Assembly (NCBI GenBank): GCA_037127255.1
Contig: JBANSL010000004.1
Span: forward strand, 53,408,818 to 53,472,817
Length of the DNA: 64,000 bases
Direction: 5' to 3'
Origin: Persicaria tinctoria
Lineage: Eukaryota; Streptophyta; Magnoliopsida; Caryophyllales; Polygonaceae
Part shown: positions 57,901 through 64,000 of the stretch, one piece after another
How positions within the stretch are numbered: the first letter of the stretch is position 1
Layout: every line of letters begins with the position of its first letter
Position numbers and translations under genes: made by a program
The notes under the pieces: model-generated
Told to the model about the DNA's origin: nothing
The model's database searches: none
Seen by the model: the letters and a program-made list of their open reading frames with translations, nothing else

Positions 57901-57920
57901 TGTAAACGATAAACATAGAT

Positions 57921-57991
57921 AGCCTATACGGGATTTGAACCCGCATCTTTGTGCGTAGGCACATTGCTCTTCCATTTTGAGCTAATAGGCT
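57921..57991 (-). repeat. tRNA-like sequence, type 1 (right arm of complete cassette)
   Basis: Read on minus: 'gcctattagctcaaaatgga' + 'agagcaatgtgcctacgcac' ... 'gcgggttcaaatcccgtata' + 'ggct'. T-arm pairing 'gcggg'/'cccgt' is kept. With 57159-57229 it makes the cassette an inverted-repeat unit of 833 bp. Confidence 0.8.
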
Positions 57992-58689
57992 AATGATGTA
58001 TTTGAGTTGCAGCTAATTTAACCTCCACGTTTATCTGTATCAATTACTAGAATAAATGCCATTAAGAGAGAGACCAAAAAAAAATGTGAAAGCCAACTCA
58101 AATTCTTTACTCTTCCAAATACTAAAATGATTATAGACACTTTGTGTTGTCATCTCATACCATTTCCTTGGAATTCCACCAGGAAGCGGAAAAAGGCAAC
58201 TTATTTGAAAATGACAAAGAAATAACATTTTTATTCAGAATAGAAAAACACAAACCCCCATTTTCCCAAGAGAAGAGTAAACAACTTTTAAGATTTAACC
58301 AAACCAACAATATGCATCAACCAAACAAGTAAAAGGGAAAATTGGAAACAAACCAGCCATCCATCCAATCCCACGGAAACAACATGCTCACTCAGCCTCT
58401 GACTTGCATCATTGAAATGTTCCTCAACACTGAGAAATCAGCAGATGTTATTGCAAAGCTACATATTCAATAGACTCGAACTATAGAGCAATAGACTCAA
58501 GCTAGATATTCACCGGTTGCTACCGCAAAGCTACAGATTCACCAGATGCTATTGCAAATCTCACACCAGATGCAAAAGACTCAAAACTTAATATATGAGG
58601 TTTATATGACTGACACCAGATGCTACTGCAAAGCTACAGAGAAAAAATATACACAAATTTCAAACTTAATATGCGATGTTTATATGGCT

Positions 58690-59923
58690 TCTTAGGATTC
58701 GAACAATAGGATGATTACCCGCTGAAGAATCTGAATCCCTATTCCGACGACAAGTGCACGCTTGACTCCAGCTATTGTACAAATAATCCAAAGCAGTACT
58801 TGTTGATGGAAACTGGCATCTCCAGAGGAATTATAAATGCTGAAAACAGTGACAAATGCAATGTTGTCTTCAGAATTAGAAACTTGAGCAGAGCTTGTAG
58901 AGTGAGGCTTGTTAAGGGCCGTAGTTCCTGCCAGGAAAATGAAAAATGAAGACAGAGTTAAGTTTACATGCCTCTCGAAATGCTATTAATATAGTCACAA
59001 GAAGATACTTAAGAGACTGGAATTCAGCATAGCAATATCTCAAGTTCTTTTAAGTTATCAGAATCAGTAAACTCATTCTAAACTAAAATGATCAAACCAA
59101 ATACATCATATCCTGAAAACTGAGTTTGGTGCTGCAACATTTTAAGTCCAGTTTGGTGCTGTAACAACCACTGTGCCTATCCTCTAAACTTCAATTTGGA
59201 ATATTAGCACAACTTGTATATGAGGGTGGATTATGCAAATCTAATCATGGATCTACAGGAATGGGATGAAGTAAAATTGTAGAATAGCTTATGTTTGGAA
59301 TGACTTGATATGCTAGACCTACCAATACCATAGGTTAATCTAAATTCTAAAACAAATTGGTCAACTCCATCAACAAAGGGTTCAATCTTATAAAATTACT
59401 AACAGAACAATTTCACCTTTCCAGACGAAATTTAGCTAGTAACTTGCAAATCAACGAAATTCGCAAAATCAGGTAATCAGGTGATGTAATAGTAATTAGA
59501 AATTTTCACAAAATACACACAGAAACGTGAAAAATCTAAGAAAGAAGAGGGCGGAAATTAAGCTCTCACCGTTGTTGCGAAATCGGATATGGGAAGAAAC
59601 ACCAATCCAACTGCGACTCCTTCCATCCACTTCGTAGGTACCAATCGCCGGAGAAATCTGAGAGGCAGAGACTGAGCAAAAGTGAGAGAGCAAATAGAGA
59701 AGAGAGCGTGGTTGTGTTGAAGAGACCGATGCAACAACTCGGCGTGCACAGATGAGCACAGAAGTCGGCGAGATCTGAGAGGGGAGGGATGCTGGCGGTT
59801 GCAAGGAGGCGAGATCTGAGAGCGCCTGGTTGTGCCGTCGGCTGTGGAGGAGAGAAGCGAGAGAACATTATTGAACAAGAGCCGTGGTTGAACAGAAGCG
59901 AGAGAACACCGAACAGGATCCAC
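58690..59923 (-). pseudogene. Captured two-exon gene 5' part, unrecognised
   Basis: Minus strand: the exon ending near 59572 reads 'GTYEVDGRSRSWIGVSSHIR', 'FRNNG', then ggtgag. The next exon starts at about 58928 after 'cattttcctggcag' and continues in phase 'TTALNKPHSTSSAQVSNSED', 'NIAFVTVFSIYNSSGDASFH', 'QQVLLWIICTIAGVKRALVV'. The frame stays open through the junction, so this is very likely a real captured gene, probably membrane-associated. Family not recognised. It lies beside the right TIR, reading inward. Confidence 0.55.
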
Positions 59924-60056
59924 ACGATTGGGCCTTTTTTTTTTGGATTAAATGAGGCCCGTACCCGGTTTTACTAATCCGAGTCCAGTTATGTTAATTA
60001 AGGGAATTTTACACGTTAAGCTCATTTTACACAATAAGGAGTTTTTACATTTGAAG

Positions 60057-60124
60057 TAAAACATCCTTAACGTGTAAAATTTGCTTAACGTAAAACATCC
60101 TTAACGTGTAAAATTTGCTTAACG
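60057..60124. repeat. 34-bp tandem duplication at the B/C junction
   Basis: 'taaaacatccttaacgtgta' + 'aaatttgcttaacg' twice without mismatch. It contains the TIR core. It shows either a damaged end of element C or amplification of core sites. Confidence 0.95.
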
Positions 60125-60284
60125 TGTAACATTTTGTTTTTTAATACAAAACCGGACGCGCGGGCCTATTTTGTTAAAAAAGAACGGGTTGGACCAGCCA
60201 AAAAAAAAACAAATCCCTCTCCAGACCTTCTTCTTCTGCGACTGTGGAAAGAAGAAGCTAAGTGTTGACCCAACCTCTGATCTC

Positions 60285-60355
60285 GAAACCATGGATCTTC
60301 TCTTTGCTCTACGCTCTCCTTTTTTTCATCGCTCCGTCTTCCTCCTCCTACCTCT
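60285..60355 (+). pseudogene. Captured block shared with element E
   Basis: Reads 'KPWIFSLLYALLFFIAPSSS' then 'SYL' and a stop. The relative in element E (26553-26622) has four substitutions in the aligned 23 residues. It is next to the TIR in both elements, which argues that E and C descend from one capturing ancestor. Confidence 0.5.
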
Positions 60356-61486
60356 GATCTCGAAACCCTAACCCATACCCACCACCTCAGATGTCGCCGC
60401 CAACGTTCACCACCGCCAGAGCCCTAGCCTCGCCGGATTTTGCCTCGCCTCGCCGACGACCTGGAGCTTGCCTCGCCTCGTCTCGCCGAAGCTCGTCATA
60501 GCTACTGCAGCGTACGCACCATCTCTCTCTCAATTGATTTTCGTTCAATTTTACGAATTCGTTCGATCGACCGGTTGTGCATTAATTAGGGATTTCAATT
60601 TCTCGTTGTTTTCTTTCTAATATCCTTGCAGATTGGTGATTTCATTTGGAATCGATCGTTTTGGTTTTGTTAATTTGAAACATTTGGAGGTTGGTTTTGT
60701 TAATTTGAAACATTTGGAGGTTGAGGACAATGGTTCATCCGGTTAGACCTGTAATGGTTCATCTTTATTGCATGTTCTTTCATGTTCTTTCGAGGTTGAG
60801 GACAATCGATCGTTTTGGTTTTGTTATAGTATCAGTTTGCTCTTTCAAGAAGTTGATCTGATGTCACAAGGATGTCAGCCCCATTGCTGAAGAGATGGGT
60901 AATAAAATGGTAATGCCTTCAAGATCCTCTGATTTCTTATTACCACTGTTTTGTCTTTCTATGGGAGTTTGCAAGGAATGTCTTGAATCTTGATGTGGAA
61001 TCTGAATGATTTAGGTTGGAATGTCTTTCTATGGGAGTTTGCAAGGAATGCAAGCCAAATTGATTGAAATTTGATGTCTATATTGTTGCTGATTTTTCCT
61101 GCTGTTAGTTTGAATTAAGAAGGAAAAAAATTAGTGTTGTCATAAGCACTTGCTGCTAATTCATGTGAATTGGTTTGAGAGTTGTCAAATTGAGGAAGCT
61201 TATGGATCACTGTAATTTCCAAGTTGGTATAGGGAAGTTGGTGAGGACATCAAATCAACGATTGGGGTTTGGCAGATACAAGCACTATTGTAATGGCTTT
61301 TTATGATTACTTTTCAATTTGATGTTGAAAAGGACAACGTATTGTTGAAATCTGCAGCATTGAGTTCATCTTGTATTTGCCAATATTTAGTATTTATTTT
61401 CCTGTATAAGTTGTGGTCCTGTGGATGATGCAAACTATTTTGTTGTAGAGAATCTGCGCTCTGTTTCTCTTGGTGAACAACTTTTA

Positions 61487-62443
61487 GGCCCTGTTTGGTA
61501 TCGATTACCGGGAATCAAAAACTGGTAATCGGAATGAGTGATTACGGATTTCGTGTTTGGTACGACAAAACCCGGAATAAAACTGATTACCAAGTAATCC
61601 CCTCATCCCCAATTTTGGGTATTTTTCATCCCACCCCTAAACCTAAGGAATGAGTCATTACCAATTTCCCCAACACTTTCCCACCCTCCCAGCTCAACCC
61701 AACAGTCCCAAACCCTCCACCTTCCTTCCTCCGGCTATCTGCCACCGCCCACCACCACAGTCTGTCGCCGGAGCTTCCACCGCCATCGTCCGACGCCGCT
61801 GCCGCCACCACCACCCTCTCTCTCCGACTACCGGATTGTTCTCCCTCCGTCGCTCTTACTATCGCCCTCTGTCTGCCACCCCTGTCTGTTCGCCGCCGCC
61901 GCCATCCATCTTCCTTCCTCCGTCGCTCTGACTGTTCCAGATCCGCCGCCACCACCCCTGTACTCTCTCCCTGTTCCAGCTCCGCCGCCGTCACCCCTTC
62001 TTTCTCTCTCTCTTCCCCGTCGTCACCCTCCTCCCTCCGGCCATCATCCTCTCCAGATTTGCTTCCGCCTCCGTCGCCACCGTCCAGATCCGGTGCTCGA
62101 TCCCCGTCGTTGCCCTCCTCTCTCTCTCTCGCCCCCGCATCAGATCTAGATCTGGCGCTCGACAACCCCCCGCATCATTTCCAAATTATAAATTTGTTAA
62201 AATTTGTTTATTTTTGTGATGATATCATGAAATTGTATGTTGATTTTGTGTATTCTTCTTCCCAATTTGAAAGATTGAATTGATTTACTCTTGAATTTGA
62301 TCCTTTGAAATTTTGGATGGTTAGGTTGAATTTGGGAATTTTTGATTCCGATATTATACCAAACAACATGCTTGAGAAATGACTCATTCCCAATTTTGAT
62401 TCCCATTCCGATTCCGATTACCACACTCGTACCAAACGGGGCC
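61487..62443. mobile_element. Non-autonomous PIF/Harbinger-type element
   Basis: Ends 'ggccctgtttggta' and 'taccaaacggggcc' are inverted repeats (13 of 14). TTA lies on both sides (61484-61486 and 62444-62446). Subterminal 'attaccgggaatc'/'gattcccattccgatt' inverted stretches. The centre (61640-62160) is a GC-rich Pro/Ser coding-like segment open on both strands, probably captured. It is inserted in element C. Confidence 0.9.
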
Positions 62444-62480
62444 TTATTGACAATCATCTAATTTCCTTTAAAAAAACCAG

Positions 62481-62968
62481 AAAATTGGGAAGAGATTGCT
62501 CTTTACCAAGGGTAATGATCCAAAAGATGGTGGAGAGGATGAGAAAAGGAAGAAGCTAAGAAAATTCAAGGAATCGGCATGGAAGTGTATTTATGACCTG
62601 TCTGCAGAGATTTTGGCACTTTTGGTGACATATAATGAACCATGGTTTACTAATACGAGGACTTTCTGGGTGGGGCCTGGGGATCAGGTGTGGCCTGATC
62701 AAAAAATGAAGTATGTCTAAACTTTTCTCTAATTATCTAGTGAATGCTTTATGGCTTTTATGCCATGAGTTAATTACATATACTCATGCAGCTTTTGCCT
62801 ATTTCAATTCAGGTTGAAGTTGAAAGGACTTTATATGTATGCAGCTGGTTTTTATACATACTCGGGTTTTGCACTAATTTTCTAGGAAACGAGGCGTTCT
62901 GACTTTGGCGTTTCAATGGGACATCATATTGCAACCGTTATTCTCATCTTGCTCTCTTATGTCTGGAG
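62481..62968 (+). pseudogene. Captured ceramide synthase exons (LAG1/LOH2-like)
   Basis: Exon 62481-62710 (after 'aaaccag', before 'gtatgt') reads '[20 protein letters not shown]' and '[20 protein letters not shown]' 'PDQKMK'. Exon 62813-62968 (after 'caattcag', before 'gtattt') reads 'GLYMYAAGFYTYSGFALIF', stop, '[20 protein letters not shown]'. Joined in phase, this is the TLC domain of plant LAG1 homologs, which N-acylate sphingoid bases in the ER, including the 'HH' motif. The Trp before ETRR is TAG. It is closest in feel to LOH2. The rest of the TLC domain is missing, so inactive. Confidence 0.88.
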
Positions 62969-63440
62969 GTATTTTGCTGCCATGAGCCATCATTCTTTAG
63001 TATCACATTTTGGATTTGCTAATTCTACAAGCAATTAAGTCAGTCTTTTATGGGTATCTATATATGAATTTCTTCTATGATCCTGTTTATCTCTTCATTC
63101 GATGTTCTGCATAAATATATTTAGGAAAAAACCAAGGAATGCTTACTTATATAATAAAATTGAGGAATTGGTAGGCCAACTATATTTATAATCAAGTAAT
63201 CTGATATGGCTAACAAACTATAAGAGTAAAAGCTTCTTTTTTTTTCTGTGCTTACATAATGATCCATAATCATTAGAATGGTACAAGTCACTTTAGCAAT
63301 TTAATGACTTCTAATAATTTGAATTTTCAATTCATAAGTCAGGAAGCTCCACGTAGTAGCTCCACAAATCATGGTATTTTGTACATATGATGGCACCACT
63401 TAAACTTCAAGAAAATCCCAACTATGATAGAATATTTTTG

Positions 63441-63510
63441 GCCTATTAGCTCAATTGGTAGAGCGATGTGCGTATGCACAAAGGTGTGGGTTCGAATCCC
63501 ATATAGGTTA
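63441..63510 (+). repeat. tRNA-like sequence, type 1
   Basis: 'gcctattagctcaattggta' + 'gagcgatgtgcgtatgcaca' + 'aaggtgtgggttcgaatccc' + 'atataggt'. A-box and B-box perfect, 'cctat'/'atagg' pairing. 'tgtgcgtatgcaca' is a 14-nt palindrome-like hairpin holding the TGCAC anchor of the following array. Confidence 0.85.
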
Positions 63511-63550
63511 TATTATAAACAAGAACACACCAATCCTAAATTGTTAATCA

Positions 63551-64000
63551 TGCACATTATAATCTTAGTTATGCACTTTTTAACCTTAATTCTGCACATT
63601 TTAACCTTAAATATGCACTTTAATTTGAAATTGTTATACGTAAAAAAATCGATTTCAAACTCACATCTATCAACCTAAATTATGCGAGAGGTGAACCCAA
63701 ACTCTCAAAAGTAAAAAAAAAACAAAATCAAAACATCAATTTCAAAAGCCCAACTTTTGACTTATTAATGCGCATTATGATCTTACATTTGCACAATTGT
63801 ATTCTTAATTTGCACAATTGTATCTTACTTTTGCACAATTGTAGTTTAAATTTGCACAATTGTATCATACTTTAAATTTGCACAATTAAAGTTGCACAAA
63901 TGCACTTTACAATTGCACAAATGCACTTCACAGTTGCACAAATGCACTCCACAGTTCCATAAATGCACTTCACAGTTGCACAAAAGGTATCGAAAACGGG
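63551..64000. repeat. 21-bp-period TGCAC arrays, to the window end
   Basis: 63554-63625 has units 'tgcacattataatcttagtt', 'tgcactttttaaccttaatt' and 'tgcacattttaaccttaaat'. 63766-63880 has 'tgcacaattgtatcttactt' units. 63890-64000 has 'tgcacaaatgcacttcacag' units. Three spacer classes therefore coexist in one locus at the same 21-bp period. A right tRNA-like arm may lie outside the window. Confidence 0.9.

Larger units (their letters stand above)
55876..60060. mobile_element. MULE-like element B with captured exons and cassette
   Basis: Left end 'gggaagctttaaaatgtaaa' + 'aactccttaacgtg'. Inverted right end 'ttttacacgttaagctcatt' + 'ttacacaataaggag' + 'tttttacatttgaagtaaa' (60008-60060). Interior: GC-rich captured leader (55960-56330), a 161-bp tandem repeat, a complete tRNA-like/array/tRNA-like cassette (57159-57991) and minus-strand captured exons at the right. 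It abuts element C without spacer. Confidence 0.75.
60061..64000. mobile_element. MULE-like element C, left part, runs off the window
   Basis: It starts in TIR core copies 'ccttaacgtgtaaaatttgc' + 'ttaacg' and 'cttaacgtgtaacattttg', then 'aaaccggacgcgcgggccta', as in element A ('aaaccggacgcgggcctag'). Interior: 'KPWIF' block, intron-like DNA, a Harbinger-type MITE, ceramide synthase exons, tRNA-like sequence and 21-bp array. The right end is outside the window. Confidence 0.65.

Noticed and set aside
61626..62165. 179-residue Arg/Gly/Asp-rich minus-strand protein
   Set aside because: Lies within the GC-rich core of a Harbinger-type non-autonomous element, with the opposite strand also open; low-complexity composition and no motif.

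Overview
The window is plant nuclear DNA, most likely from a eudicot. It is AT-rich and made almost entirely of nested transposable elements. Plant origin rests on tRNA-Asp-primed LTR retrotransposons, plant-type LINEs with RNase H, a Stowaway MITE, and gene fragments with GT-AG introns that match plant proteins (cytosolic aspartate aminotransferase, ARPC2B, an ABCG half-transporter, ceramide synthase, a synaptotagmin-like SMP protein). I see no intact host gene and no rRNA, organelle or bacterial gene. Almost every long reading frame is a decayed transposon frame, a captured exon piece, or an artefact of a 21-bp tandem repeat.

Layout. 1-4.9 kb: LTR pieces and a split LINE ORF2. 5-9.8 kb: AT-rich DNA with a small hAT element and a Stowaway MITE. 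9.8-19.1 kb: two head-to-head LINEs; the second is broken by an LTR element with a perfect 5-bp target duplication. 20.4-26.8 kb: a MULE-like element (E) holding a tRNA-like/21-bp-repeat cassette, which is itself split by a third LINE that carries a hAT insertion; aspartate aminotransferase exon copies sit near the right end. 26.9-28.4 kb: a small TIR element (D) in a (TA)n tract. 29-34 kb: another MULE-like end and a Copia gag split by a solo LTR. 34.3-39 kb: a second tRNA-like type and a decayed SIRE-like Copia element split by a solo LTR. 39.8-47 kb: a cassette fragment, a 3.4-kb hAT element containing an LTR, and synaptotagmin-like exons. 48.2-64 kb: three MULE-like elements (A, B, C) end to end, separated by (TA)n or directly abutting, each with captured exons and a cassette.

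The most unusual pattern is the cassette: a tRNA-like sequence (A-box and B-box recognisable, in two places as an inverted pair) next to arrays whose unit is 21 bp in every copy. The unit sequence differs strongly between loci and only a TGCAC anchor is shared. One cassette lies inside each of the MULE-like elements E, A, B and C. The second theme is exon capture by TIR elements that sit in or beside (TA)n microsatellites.

Relative ages follow from nesting. Target-site duplications readable by eye fix the ends of three hAT elements, two MITE-type elements, two solo LTRs, one two-LTR element and one LINE.
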